Made by a program: the position numbers and the translations under genes. Below, piece by piece: positions 1 to 12,740 of a stretch of 64,000 bases of DNA (position 1 is its first letter; each line of letters begins with the position of its first letter). The notes beneath the pieces were generated by a model. That model had not been told where the DNA came from. It saw only the letters and a program-made list of their open reading frames with translations, and made no database searches. Origin of the DNA: Escarpia spicata (lineage: Eukaryota > Annelida > Polychaeta > Sabellida > Siboglinidae); assembly GCA_963995525.1 (NCBI GenBank), contig OZ023206.1, positions 23,729,777 to 23,793,776 of the forward strand. Direction: 5' to 3'.

Positions 1-816
1 AATGCAATTAGAACTAATAACAAAATAGGCAGCAAACTAAAGACTGCATCGGCGTCCAGCTTCAGTTCGTCTTCGAGAGAGTGTGCGGTGAATCGAGTCA
101 CGGTGATGTGTTTGTAACGTTTGTCGACGATGACTGATAGGAATGTCTCCTGCCATTTCATTACAGCTTCGGTATTTTCATAAGACAAGAGGTAATATTG
201 CAGCCACCATGCTTTTGCTTCAGTGTCGCCATCTGCCGTCGTACTGACTCCGCCAATGGTGCTTCCGAGGAAGAATGTCAGATTGCGTGGCCCTCGCGTA
301 ATCCTGTGTACGGGATACGCCAAATCATTTAGATTTACGTTCATAACACCATGCAATATAATGAGCGTGTCTGTCGCATTCTCACACGATCCTGTGCACA
401 GATCTCTGTAGCTGTACGTTATCCTGTTTACATCAACTGTGATATTTCGAATATCCTTATCAAGTTGTACCACATCGTTGAAAACATCTTCTTTCAACAC
501 GTTTCACTCTTTCTCCTACGACGTCACGATCACGCGGCCATATTGACCGAGGGTTGACATTCTGATAACGCTAAAGCTGTCTGATTTCTCGTGTTCAGGG
601 AACATACAATGTGGAGCGTTCCTCTTTCGACCGGGCACCTTCTGGGCTGAACAAGTTCTTTACGTCGTATTCTGCGTGGAAATTTAAAACGCCTGATCCG
701 AGCGCCGCCAAGAGCAGCGGACAAACAAGGAACCATATTGGGTGGCGGTCGATGAAGCGGCCGTAAACGTAGAAGACTCTACTTAGCGGCTTCTCAATGC
801 AGTCGAACTGCACCAT
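1..816 (-). pseudogene. PTCHD3-like copy A, partial exon 1 (pseudogene)
   Basis: This is the 5' part of a Patched domain-containing (PTCHD3-like) gene; the rest lies left of the window. The start codon is at 814-816, and the first residues ([20 protein letters not shown]) match copies B and C and the family N-terminus before TM1. It is broken. Near 606-608 five bases present in copy C are missing, giving a frameshift that runs into a stop at 595-597. Further on, in the original frame, a Lys codon has become TAG (517-519) and a Gly codon TGA (505-507). The last visible part (1-60) still encodes the start of the first sterol-sensing-domain helix. Several independent lesions argue against sequencing error. 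Local changes resemble copy C more than copy B. Confidence 0.85.
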
Positions 817-955
817 TGTATGTCTTTGTTACTTCACGTCGTCTGTAGCATGCGATTCAACCTTATTCGTCGACCTGAAAAATACGTCACAACGAATAAG
901 TCTTAAATAGTTTTCGTATGTGGTTTCTAATAGTCCTTTGAAGTACGTCGTTGTG

Positions 956-963
956 TTTTATAT
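956..963 (-). promoter_or_regulatory. TATA-like box of copy A
   Basis: ATATAAAA read on the minus strand, about 140 bp upstream of the copy A start codon. The same position in copies B and C reads TATATAAA. A possible splice acceptor lies between box and ATG, so the box could instead be inside a 5'-UTR intron. Confidence 0.35.
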
Positions 964-1068
964 GCTAACAACGCTCCTATGAATACACTTTTTATGATTA
1001 TGGATTCGGATTCTGGGGCTTTCATGTTTGAACAGCTGCCTATATTTAGGAATAAGATGGATTACCCA

Positions 1069-1577
1069 CACGCGCGCGCGCGCACACGCACACACACGCA
1101 CACACACAGACCCAGAGTGAAACCACTCAGTCCCTCTTCATAGTGCATCCAACTTCTCCTGAGGGAACGAGATTAAAATAATTATTACTCATTTCTTAAC
1201 AGTCCGTTTACAACTATCACAACAATTCAACACCCACGCTTTCTTTATTAACTGTTCCAACATAGAGTAGTAATTTAACTAATATTGTCATAATGTTTAA
1301 CATCCACTATTTTTGTATTTTATCAGTCCCAAACGAAAGTTTCTTTGTATTTTACACACACACACAACGCACACAGATACACACACACGTACATACACAC
1401 ACACATACGCACACGCACACGAACACGCATACGCACACACACGCACGTCCACACAAACACACACACACCCACACACACTATACACACACGCGCGTGCGCA
1501 CACATACACACACACACACACACACACGCTCACACATACGGAAGCATGCACACACACACACACACACGCACAAAGCG
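1069..1577. repeat. (CG)n/(CA)n and complex CA-rich microsatellites
   Basis: A CG/CA alternating tract at about 1069-1107 is shared in position with the flanks of copies B and C. A separate imperfect CA-rich block runs from about 1353 to 1577. The open frames here (Thr-His repeats, Cys-Val on the other strand) are by-products of the dinucleotide repeat. Confidence 0.9.
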
Positions 1578-1884
1578 TGATCGGGGTCGCGCTCATGCAT
1601 AACTTTAAAATAACAAAATTATTTTTCCTAGATCTATCGCTTAATATGTTAAGATATTATATGGAAATATATACCAATAATAGGGATAGAGTGGATGCTA
1701 TAAATGATGACTACGTTAGTGAAATTACTACTCTATGTTGGAGCAGTTTACAAAGAAAGAGAGGATGTTAATTGGTTGTGGTAGTTGTAAACATACTCTT
1801 AAGAAATGAGTCATAATATAAATTCATTCCCTGCGGAGAAGTTGGTTGCTCTAGGAAGAGGGACTGATCTAACAGTGGTTGCAT

Positions 1885-1997
<113 letters not shown>

Positions 1998-1999
1998 GT

Positions 2000-2318
2000 G
2001 TGCAGTGGTAGAGTAACTAGAGCTTCGGACGCTCGACCGAGAGAACCCGGGTTCGAATGGTGTACTGTGGTGTCGAACCTTGGGCAAATTCGTTCAATCT
2101 GTGTTGCACTAGTTCACTCAGCTGTATGAAAGAGTACCTGACTATAGACATTGGTGGATATTTATGCCCGAATATCCTTCGAGCATTAATTGCAGCGTGG
2201 CTGGATGCTTCCCAGATAAGTCGAGATGGTGTTCGTTGAACAGGTCTGCCAGGGAGCATGCTTTGAACAGTCCTGAGGACTGGATTTTGCGCAATATAAG
2301 AACTTACCTTTACCTTTT
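2000..2318 (+). mobile_element. tRNA-derived SINE, copy S1
   Basis: This copy has a tRNA-like head with an A-box-like stretch (agtggtagagtaac, from 2004) and a B box (gggttcgaat, about 2049-2058). A family-specific body follows, then a tail with a 'cagtcctgaggactgg' hairpin and a 'gcgcaatataagaactta' end followed by TTTACC units. Four more copies (S2-S5) share body and tail. The 'gcgc..tataagaact' ending resembles L2-type LINE 3' ends, as expected for a SINE using an L2-like partner. It is non-coding and probably transcribed by RNA polymerase III when intact. Confidence 0.8.
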
Positions 2319-3839
2319 TATTATTCTTATATAATACGGCAACATTCTAAACATTTTGAAAATAAGAGGTGATATATAATGACTTTCCCATTTAGTTTCA
2401 TTATATGACGTAGCACAACCTGGTGATTATGCTGATGAGTTAGTGTAAAGTTCTGATCATTGAATACGAACAATATATGTTAATGAATATGTTTAGCATA
2501 TCAACCGTGGATGTTATGTTAGATGGGGATCGACTACATTTAGTCAGACTACGCAGCAAAACAAAACGCTATAAGTCGATGATAGTAGTTGGACCATGAC
2601 ATTATAAGAGTAATCTAACCGGCTCACTCCATTCAATTTGATGATAGATCGCCGTTAAGACGATGTTTATAACTAAATTATACACAATTGTTCTTAAATA
2701 TGCACATCAATCTCCAATGTTTTTGTTGCAATCGGCTTTCATTGATCACGTCTATAATATGATGAAGTTTCAACTCGATGTTGAAGTTAAAAGGGATCGA
2801 TTGGCTACAGAAAAAATACTACGAGATGAAACAAAGAGCATAATTTGGTGTCGTAATCTGTTCGTAACATAGATATTCCGATAACAATAATTTGGCCGGC
2901 TAACTCCATTCGTTCCAATTGTAGAAGGCAACGACTGTAACCCCGCCCCAAAATGAATACACTGCGCGTCAGTTCACGGACAAGTGTGTGTCCTACGAGG
3001 TCAAATTGACTCGACAAAGTCTTAAGATAACATTATATTGGATGTTGGCCATCCAAGTCTGTAGAAGTCACGATTCTATTCATGAACAACGTGGGCGTTG
3101 TAAATATTCTCTTGTGTGAATTCATAAAGCATGGCCAGATTTGGACATAAACAGTAGTTCCACGAATATTTAAAGATAAATATTAGTACCATGAGCACAG
3201 GAGTCGGAAGGGATGGTTTAGAGGGGCAGTACCCAAAGTTGGGCTTAGCTCCCATTAACTTTGTCGGTGTTTTAGTGAGCCTCATCCGAGTTCTAAAGGG
3301 AGCGATAAATGCAAACTGCGTCCCATTCCCCTATCTTTCGATACCATATCGGCTGACAGCAGCTAAATGCTGAGACTACGAGGTTCAACCTTCCAATAGT
3401 AATCACGTTCCGACGCCTACAATTAGTTAACAAATAACACGCTAATAACTATATTTTCGTTTTCTCTACTTTACGATTTTGGAAAAACATGTCGTTGACT
3501 CACAATGTGGTGTTCTTAAACACTAAGCCACCGTGTACATTTAATGTAAATTTAGATTATCGTTGCAGATACTGAAGTTAATCCTTACCTTTGAATATCG
3601 ACAGACGTCTCCACGATTGCACTTCGAAGTATAATCTAGCCAAGCAATAAGTAATCCTATAAGTAAAAATGTCAGCTACTGCCTGAGTGGATGGTATAGC
3701 AATTCACTTAAATTTGAACGTAATGAATTATAAACGATTTCTAAAACAATAGACACTATGCAATTTAAAACATGTTGTGGGTATGGTGGTACTTCGTTAT
3801 AGTTATTAACATTCGTTGAACCTGCGGTGATACAAAATC
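2319..3839. other. No recognisable gene (A-flank insertion)
   Basis: AT-rich sequence with short open frames and no family match. Two weakly similar segments (about 2605-2660 and 2885-2935, both with 'ccggct.actccattc') suggest an old repeat. The duplicated flank of copy B lacks this stretch. Confidence 0.5.
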
Positions 3840-4260
3840 ATTAACACTAATTAAAAACTAAATATTTCTACTGGTATATTCTCTGATAAACTTAAGTGAA
3901 ATTAATTTTGATTTTTAAAAAGGTGACAATATCCTGATCGGCAAATACACACCAATATCTCTCTTACCAGTTATATCAAAGTGCTTGAAAAACAGCTAGA
4001 TAATGTTAATAATTTTAACGCAAATTTGTTGTTCGAAAAACCGTACGGATTTAGAACAAGACATAGTGCATAATATGCTGCCTTTGTATTAACCGATAGA
4101 ATACTGCCACTCATGGATAAAAAAGAAATTGCTATAACATTATTATTTGGACCTTTCCGGAACAGTTATTACCCTGGATCATAAGATATTACAAGACAAA
4201 TTATAATATTATGACATAAAATAATTAGTTTAAGTTTAATTATAAATTATCTTGGAACAG
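3840..4260 (+). mobile_element. LINE reverse-transcriptase relic
   Basis: Broken frames give pieces of a jockey/CR1-type reverse transcriptase: 'SDKLK', 'LLFEKPYGFRTRHSA' (the YGFR motif) and 'LTDRILPLMDKKEIA'. They match the better-preserved element at 30.8-33.3 kb. Stops and indels throughout make it a fossil. A second copy of the same fossil lies in the B flank at 25115-25500, so it was inserted before the gene duplication. Confidence 0.7.
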
Positions 4261-5969
4261 ACTCAGAAAACACGCATAAATGTATGAGCAATCGATGTGC
4301 GTCCTTTTAACTTTCGGTACCAGCCATCAAACCGTTTAGAACATTTAACCAGCGAGAAATTTGGAACAGATAACAGGATTACTTTTCTTCCAAGTTCTAT
4401 ATCAATGATGCAAACCGTCTTGGACACGTTAACATACCCAGGCACATACACACCACGCAACCTCGATAATAGTTTCTTTACAATAACGTGAATGTGTTGG
4501 TGATATATTAAAATTATGTGTTGGTGATATATTACAAGCTAGTTATTCTGTACGCATACTGTACTGCATAATAACTTATACTGAGTTAACAAATCTGGAA
4601 ATGCTGTTATGGTGACAACGTCGAACGCAGCACACCCAATAGAAACTGTTCGTGCAACGAGCAGTCACGATGGTACGACTGGCATTGGCGTTGAAAGACG
4701 AACACAGAACGAACACTCTTCCTTACATAAAGCCCTTCGTCCCCATCAACACAGTTACGGTGTAGCTGCCATACAAGGAATCTGTAATGGTTTGTTATTC
4801 TTAACCGTTCAGGCATGTCGGCGGTCCTGTAATCGGAGCATGGCACTTCTTTCAAAGCTTAGGGGACCGTTTCTCTCTCATGACCTCATAACCACGATTT
4901 TACTCTTTAAAATGTATTTCATTCCTTAAAAGGACGTTGTATATTTCTAGTTTTCAAAGTATTAATTAATATAATGTTTGAAATATTATACTAGTTATGT
5001 TGGATTATACTGTAAGGAAGCCGTACAATTTTAAGGCACGACCACGTACGGGTGCATGTTCAAAGAGCTACACTGCGGATTTCCAATTAGAAATTACTAC
5101 GCCCGCTAATTCCGGGCAGAAGAGCAGACTACGACCCTTCAACAGCGATCTTGTATACTGCAAACTGCCAACACCAGGCCACGGCTTTTTGCATTAAAAA
5201 AGTTATAAATTTAACAGCTGATTCTGTTTAATGAAGGATTTTCCTTAAGAGCTCGTTATCTCAGTGAACCGTTCCCAAGGACTATTAGCATACATGTGCA
5301 GAGAGTAGACGGCGTCGACAGTGACCGCTCGTGGCAGTGTATGTCGTTCAAAACACTACTCATGTTCAAAACAATCACGAGTTAAACCACTCTAAAGTTG
5401 TTTCATCTTAAATGTAAATGTTCAAAACACCTGTCATTTAGGTGTAGGCCTTGTGTTTTCACATAATGGCTCGTGCTACTCTAAGCACCCGGGGGACAAT
5501 CAAACGAGAGAGTATCCACTCATCATATGATACTATTTAAGTTATTTTTTTAGAATGCAGACCTACCAAATCCCAGCTCCAACGTTTTCATTTAAACAAG
5601 AAAGATGAACATTAGTTTGAATCTCTTTAAATTATAATGCAATAATAATGATAGTGTCTACACGAAGCCGTCCGAGACAATGTTTCTCTCACGAGATTAT
5701 GACGTATAAAAAGGTTAGAACAGCATTAAATATAAAATGTACCTAACAAACCTAAGCTAAGAATATCATAACGTACATAACAGTAATAATAAATAAATAA
5801 ATAAGTAGACAATGAAATATTAATGATTAAAGAATTAAAATAATAACCTAGTATAATAGTACAATATAATAGTAATAACAGCTACTTCGATGTGGAGAGT
5901 GAATAGTAGAGAACTAGACATTAAAAGCAAGCTTGAAATAATGAGACTTAAGACGTTCCTCAATTATTT
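4261..5969. other. No recognisable gene
   Basis: About 5085-5400 matches the B flank (25585-25910), including 'gccacggctttttgcatt'. A short tandem repeat ('gtgttggtgatatatta' twice) lies near 4495-4535. The rest, including 5425-5969, is AT-rich with no coding signal. Confidence 0.5.
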
Positions 5970-8345
5970 TGATTGATGTTTACATACAACCCAGAGCCAA
6001 AGTGGACTGAGCCGCCCAACGTATTTGTGATGTGATACATAAATTAGACGCTTTGTGCACCGATGCACTCAAGTGCGATCATACTGGGTGATTTCAATCA
6101 GGGCACCCTAAACTAAAGAATGCCTACCAGTTCATCACGTGCCCAACCCGCATGCACCGCACGATTGACTTGTGCTACGGTTCAGTGCCCAATGCGTATA
6201 GGTCCATAGCCAAGCCACTCATCGGCGACGCCGATAACAATACTGTTCACTTGGTTCCTATTTACATAATATTGTGTCTTCTGAAGCGTGCTAAGTGTGT
6301 TGAAAGACAGGTCAAGGTGTGGAATGAAGTCAGCGTAACTGGACTACAGGGCTGTTTTGATTGTACTAACTGTGATGTTTTTCGGGATTCCTGTGATCAC
6401 CTGGATGGACTTACCAACGATGTGACCAGTTGTGTTTGTTCTGTGTTGACACTGTTATACTCGTAAAGAAGTGTAAATTGTACCCTAACAACAAACCATG
6501 TGTTTCTAAATAATCGAAACAGGTATTGACTGACAAGAAAAGGGCTTAATTTCAGGTAGAGTTAGCTGCACGAAGGGAAGTTCAAAGGAATGCGAGATCA
6601 GAAATTAAGAAAACAAGAGAGAGGTATTAAAAAGAAATAGAACTGAAGTTCAAAACAGGTGATATGAGAGCAGTCTGGGAAGGCATTAAGACTATGATTG
6701 ATATGCAGCGATATAGACAGAATTCCAATCGCTTATCACCCTTGGGGATAAAGATGAGGGAGTATTTTCCCTGATGGCATTTCCCGTCAGGTTTTGAAAC
6801 ATTGTGGCATTGAGTTGTCTGGTTTCTTCCACTTCATCTTCCAGGTCTCTCTTACCTCACCAAAAATTCCTATCTTGTCGAAAACGTCAACTATTGTCCC
6901 GTTCCTCAAAACAGCTCGCCCCGCCGGCACAAGTGATTGTCGCCCAGTAGCGTTGACATCGCACGTAATGAACGTTGTCCAAACCATGATCATTACTCGA
7001 ACAGTCCATCTTGTAGACCCCCTGTAATTTGCATATCGGCTTGGGAGAGGAGTGGAGGATGCAGTTGCTACACTGCTAAACCTTGTAGTCTGTCATCTTG
7101 AGAAGACCAAAACCCATGCCAGAATTCATAACCTTGATCTGAGTTCTGCTTTTAATATTCTGCAGTCCCACCAGCGTTTAAAAAAAAATTTGGGTTTAAA
7201 CTTGAGTCTGACTGGACCCATTGGATGCTTGATTTTTTGGTTCGTGTGAATACACCATGTCTAGTATGAATGTTGTGTCGACTGGCTCACCCCAAGGATG
7301 TGTTTTATAACCACTGTTGTACAGTTTGTATACTAATGATTGCAGAAACACCCATCCTAATGGGTTCTTTACTAAATTCTCAAATGACACAGCTTTACTC
7401 AATTTACTGTTTAACGATGAGGTTGGCAACGGTCCTGTTGTAGTTGACTTTGTTGAATGGTGTGATAACTCGTATGTGTGCTTGAATGCATCAAACATTA
7501 ATCAAAGACACTTTAGGAAAGACCCTCACTATAAAATTGACGCTGTCAACCTTGGAGATAAGGTGGAGGTAGTTGACGGGTACAAATATCTCGGTACGAT
7601 CATTCACAATAGGTTCAGGTAGGACCGTCACTATGCCGCTACGTACAAGAAATGCCAGCAGCATCTACACTGTCTAAGGAAGAGACTTCTGTTAACATTG
7701 ATAATACCATTTTGTTCATGTTTTATAAGTCGTTTATCCAGAGTGTTTTAACCTTTTCTATGATTTATTGGTTTGGCAAAAAGATAAGAATAATCTGCAG
7801 AGTGTGCAAACATCAGTATTATACTGACCGATGTGAAACAAGTCCCTCTCACGACCCTGCATGAAAAACAGGTTTTGCGAAAACCCAGTCGCATTCTAGC
7901 TGACCGCACACACTTTTTGTACGAGGAATACGCCCTTCTGCCCTCGTCCAGACTGTTTAGAACGGCAACATTCAAAACAAATAGGAAGCGGTTGCCATTT
8001 ATTTCTACCTCTGTTCGGCTTTTAAATCATACATCTCTCTGACGCCTCTTGTGAGCCAAACGTTTTTGTGTGTGCATATAGTTCTAGTTATACTGTTGAT
8101 ATCAAGGTGTATGTGTGCGAATGTGAGCACATTATTCAGCACTTTTGGTGATATTGACATTTATTTTTATGTATATACTGTGTGGATATACATCATATAT
8201 AATATCCGTGATGTTACGATCACAATTAGGCGATTATGTTTTTATTAGTATATTTTAGACACAGCTTTTAAGTATGTATTAACTTGGTTCTATGGACACT
8301 GCACATAAATTCCCCTTCATGGGACAATAAAGTATTATTGTGTTA
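5970..8345 (+). mobile_element. Rex1-like non-LTR retrotransposon, decayed
   Basis: Translated in shifting frames this gives the order endonuclease, reverse transcriptase, C-terminal tail. Endonuclease pieces include 'QFITCPTRMHRTIDLCYG' (about 6131-6183), followed by 'LQGCFDCTNCDVFRDSCDHL' (about 6343-6400), both typical of Rex1/Babar elements. The RT follows from about 6770, with 'LYTNDC' at about 7324. The catalytic FADD box reads FSND (about 7377-7388), so the enzyme is dead. The tail includes 'EEYALLPSSRLFRTATFKTN' (about 7923-7982). The 3' end (about 8255-8345) carries 'ccttcatgggacaataaag' and ATTGT-rich microsatellite, as in this clade. Many stops and frameshifts. Confidence 0.85.
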
Positions 8346-9022
8346 TATTGTATTGTAACAATGTGTACTTTGCATGGACGTGGAACGCAAGTTTCTGTGT
8401 CTGTATGGAGGCGCAGTTGCATAGTGCCACTTAGAAAGGAGGCGAGACACAAAATGTACTATTTCCTTTTGAATAATTTGTGACATTAAGAATTCCGAAT
8501 GTCCGAGATGATGTCTTTGAATTCTCCGGCGAACGACAAAGATGTGGATACGGAGACTATTCAATAGCAAACAAGTGTTTTGATGACTTGATCAGTTAAG
8601 AACTTAATATGTAAACCCTAAATTGTACTCGAACACAGCCCATGCAGGTATACTAAATATGTCAACTTGGAAATTATAGTCTCTACTTCAAATCTAGAAT
8701 TAACTAGTCTACCTCACCCGATGAGCACTCAGTGATTGAACTGCCTAGTACGGTTACTTGCAAGTTGCTGCACAGATGGTGACCTGGTCATTTTCTGTGC
8801 CATGTTTCGGAACCTCGATTCAATATTTTGAGGGGTCACCAATAGACACATATTTAGTTCTGTAGTACTTTTTTTCCATAAATTGCTCGCTCTCGGATGA
8901 ACATCAAGACTTTCTCTTGGACAATATTTCACAATTACCACACCCCTTTACATATCGAAGACACTACTAGTTGGGCTACACTCTTCATTTAATAGCATTT
9001 GTAGGTGTTCTAGGTATAAAGT
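8346..9022. other. No recognisable gene
   Basis: Only short open frames without family match; no repeat structure stands out. Confidence 0.5.
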
Positions 9023-9165
9023 AAAAAGGTAAGTTCTTATATAGCGCAGTATCCAGTCCTCAGGACTGCTCAAAGCGCTTTACACTTTACTCCCTGGCAG
9101 ACCTGTTCAATCGAACGCCATCTCGACTTCTCTGGGAAGTCGAGGTGGTGTTCGATTGAACAACA
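9023..9165 (-). mobile_element. SINE copy S2, 5'-truncated with terminal hairpin
   Basis: Minus-strand copy of the S1 family keeping only the tail and the end of the body. At its truncated end the sequence folds back: 9105-9130 and 9136-9161 form 26-bp inverted arms with two mismatches and a 5-bp loop. Confidence 0.75.
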
Positions 9166-9249
9166 AGGTATAAACAAAATACATAATCTAATCTAAAACC
9201 AGCGTTACCAAGCCACCTATTCTTCTATGGGATTGAAGTATATTGCTGT

Positions 9250-9440
9250 TACGGTTAAGTACAGTACAGCAGTATTATTATTTCTTTTTTGTTATACGTA
9301 AAATTTCGTGTAATTAATCCAATGATTTGATTTCCATTTAAAGTGCACCTTCGGCACTGCTCTGAAACCTTCATCTCAGCACTAATGGTTAACCCTAAGT
9401 CATTTTCGTTTACAATAGTACTTAGTACAATACTCGCCAT
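9250..9440 (-). mobile_element. LINE RT C-terminal fragment
   Basis: On the minus strand the translation includes 'NENDLGLTISAEMKVSEQC' and 'GNQIIGLITRNFTYNKKEII', a common pattern after the RT catalytic core of non-LTR elements. It ends at a stop and is flanked (9440-9580) by a tandem duplication of about 80-90 bp containing 'cttcgttcccatgtc'. Confidence 0.7.
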
Positions 9441-9742
9441 TGTATATTTTATATCTTCGTTCCCATGTCGTATGTGGAAGCATTCAGTTATACACGTGGA
9501 GGCAATTACATTTATCAATTTCCATTGTATATTGTACATCTTCGTTCCCATGTCCTGTGTGGAGGCATTTACATTTCCCAAAATTGTACATAGCCTCATA
9601 TTATGAACACGTGCTTATATTGATATAACAAAATAATTGAGTCAACTAAGACATCATTGGTCATCCTGGTTCTTGTGACAGCTTTGTTACTTGAGGTAAG
9701 TTTGACATGCTACGATAAAACCGTCCACTTTGTAGTCATGCA

Positions 9743-11096
9743 CACAACGTTCTTGGGGTCGGTTCTTGGGCCGGTGCTCTTCAATGCCTACATTGCGCCT
9801 CTAACGAATTTATTCAACCGACACGACATACAACACCATCTATACGCCGATGATACGCAGTTATATGTCGATTATCCACCGTTTGAGCATACAAATGCTC
9901 TCATCAGAATGGAGGCTTACATCAGTGAAGTTAAAACGTGGCTCTATGACAACGGACTGGTTCTCAACGAGAGCAAAACGGAAGCAATTGTTATACGTTC
10001 ATCGAGTTTGCGCAGACCAATACTCATTGATCATGTCGACATATGCGGACAATCTGTAGCGACATCGACCATCGTCCGTGACCTTGGTGTTGCAATCGAT
10101 GCTGATTTATCGATGGCGACGCAGGTTGCAAAAGTATGTCGAAGTGCTTACTAGCATCTCTCGAGAATTGCTCGTGTACGAGAGGCAATGACGACCAGTG
10201 TCTGCAAATGTCTTGTCCATGCACTTGTGACATCCAGAATTGATTATGGAAATGCGATGCTGTTTGGTATACCTGACCGTGTGCTGCACCGTCTAGAGAG
10301 AGTCCAACGGTCAACCGCTCGTGTTGTGATGCAACTTCGACGAGGTGACCGGCGATCTATCACTGCGGTCCTACAACAGCTACACTGGCTCCCAGTGAGA
10401 AAGCGCATCGAGTACAAGTTACTCATGGTTGTACACACGGCACTGTATACAGGCACGCCAGTGTATCTCGTGTCACTGCTACATCGCCACGCACCACGCA
10501 GGACCCTACGCTCTGGCGGTGGTCTGCTTCTGGATGTTCCACGCGTAATCCTAGAACGTTATGGTCGCCGGGCGTTTGCATGTGCTGGGCCGACATTGTG
10601 GAACTCTCTGCCTCTGGAACTACGCGCAATTGAGAACACTAGACAGTTTGGAAAATTATTGAAGACATTTCTGTTCTCAAACTAGTATAATCAGACATCA
10701 TTTAACCTTTGCTTTTATTCATGCATATAGTTTTAATAAATGTTTAGTCTTATTTATCTCAGAATCACATTTTAGTATCTAATCAAATTATTTAAAGTAA
10801 ATTAGGCTTTTATTATTATTTTTTTTCCAGTAGGTTCAGCTGTTCAGCACTTTTGATAATCGTTTATTTTATCATTGCATTTACCCGTAATTTTACTATA
10901 CTTAGGTTTATATATATATATATACATTATATCCTAGGATATTGTTTGCTAATTTTATTTATTTTCTTATTTATTCTCTTAAATGTGTTTTTATGCTTCT
11001 TAGATGATTGCCAATTTGTAAATACCCGTGAACGGGGGTCATTAGTCCCGGATTTGATGGTGTATGAATAAAGTTTATTATTATTATTATTATTAA
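9743..11096 (+). mobile_element. L2/CR1-type LINE, 5'-truncated, nearly open ORF
   Basis: The 3' half of an RT ORF runs from about 9743 to 10685 in one frame, broken only by a TAG at 10152-10154 where a Tyr is expected. The catalytic box 'LYADDTQLYV' (about 9838-9870) is intact. Later motifs include 'VTSRIDYGNAML', 'LHWLPVRKRIEYKLL' and a C-terminal 'GPTLWNSLPLELRAIEN'. The 3' UTR ends in 'aataaagtttattattatt' and a TAT/TTA microsatellite (11068-11095), an L2/CR1-like end. It is GC-richer than its surroundings and little decayed, so it is one of the youngest elements here. It lacks the endonuclease and the start of the RT, so it cannot move by itself. Confidence 0.85.
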
Positions 11097-12740
11097 CGTT
11101 CCCAAGACGAACAGTTGCTTACACTGTTGAGCATGATAACTGTAAATTAAACTATCTACCGAACCAGTCAAAATGTCTTGTTAATGAGCCTGTCGTCTAA
11201 TTTATTACTGTTTGATCATACGACGTAGTCGGTTTCAATTGCTTCATTGCGCCAAGTCAAATGGAATGAATCACGTGCTTTAGACATCCACGGAGGCTGC
11301 ACCTTTAGTTGAAGTTTTGAAATGCATAGTACGCTTGGTTCAACTGTGCCTAGCACAATGGAACAATGACACGCACTATCTAGTGCCTTTTAACATTTAA
11401 CAAAAAATAACATTCCATTGTCTCTCTCTGTCACTAAAGTCTACATTTAATCCTCGATAAGGCAGCTACGGCACGGGGAAATAAACTGTGTCGGAAGCAA
11501 TTTGTACTAGCACGGATATTTCTGAATCTCCTGAATATGTATTTATTTTTTATCACTAGGCATTTCAAAAAATCATGCATTTATTCGTGTTACGGGCAAG
11601 AGAGTGACCACATATGAAAGTTCGATCAGCCACTAGAGACTCCAATTAGTTTCAACTAGACTCCAACTAGATTGGCGGCCAAAATGTAGGTCGCGACCCA
11701 TGGGTTAAGAACCACTTACGTAGATGCATTCTCCATAGCGTTATGGGAAGGACGCAGATCAAATGGTAACAACAGGTGTGTTAATTTTCATGTTTTCGAG
11801 TTTTTCGCGGTTATCACCCCTTCCGTTAAAACACAATTTATCGGCTCCATGATGTCATATCTACATGACATTGGTTCCAAGTGTTAGCAGAGTCTGGTTT
11901 TTAATGATACGTCATGTACCAGTAATTGTATTCCTGTTCTTGCCACATAAACGGAAAGGCATTGATTTTTTTTTTTCTAAAGTCTTCTCGCAATTTGGAT
12001 ATGGTCACATACAGCTTCGTTGGCCGTGGCTTGATGCAGGTAGAACTAATTCAAGCAAAGGTTCAGAACAAAAATATATCAGACTTTCATTTGATACCTC
12101 ATATATATATATGTATAGATCGTGGATACGGGCTATTTTTACTCATAATATTAAAACTAAAACCGATGCGACGCAAAACAACTTAGGTATGATTTGAGGG
12201 TGCTCCACGTCCAATGCAAATTCTTAGAAATCTTCCAAGTAGAATTTTTTAGATATTCGGTTGCTGCGGTAATTTTTATCTCAGACACTACCTTAAGACC
12301 TTTTGGCAAATAAAACGTAAGTAAAACCCTCCTGGCTCTTGATTATCTCCATCAACCATCTCCACCCACTTTATCTCCACTCCCTTTTCTTTCGCTTTCT
12401 ATCTCCTCTCCTCGCCCATATCTCAATCCTGCAAAATGTATTTAGTCATCCCATCTTCCTCTCCTGTTATTTTTCACTTTGAGTTTATGCTAATTACTCA
12501 GATAATCTATGTAATGACAATTGCCGTGAAAGCATAACACATTGTTATTCCTTTATAATACTTATATTATGTTTAGTGACATTGTTATTATATAAATTCA
12601 CCATCACAAAACGAAAAGAGTAATCACCATCCTCCTCCTCATTAGAGTATCACCCGATAGTGCTCGACATTGACCTCAAATACGGGAACACTCGAACTTC
12701 TTCTTATAATTGGATAGTTTATATTCCGTCCTGCGGAATG
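11097..12740. other. No recognisable gene; possible hAT terminal relic at 11685-11720
   Basis: AT-rich sequence. At 11689-11718 'ggtcgcgacccatgggtta' followed by 'agaaccact' resembles the near-terminal sequence of many hAT-type elements (inference from memory of such termini; no partner end found). Nothing else was recognised. Confidence 0.35.

Noticed and set aside
2000..2075. tRNA gene
   Set aside because: A- and B-box-like stretches are present, but no full cloverleaf fits and the sequence continues into a repeated SINE body.
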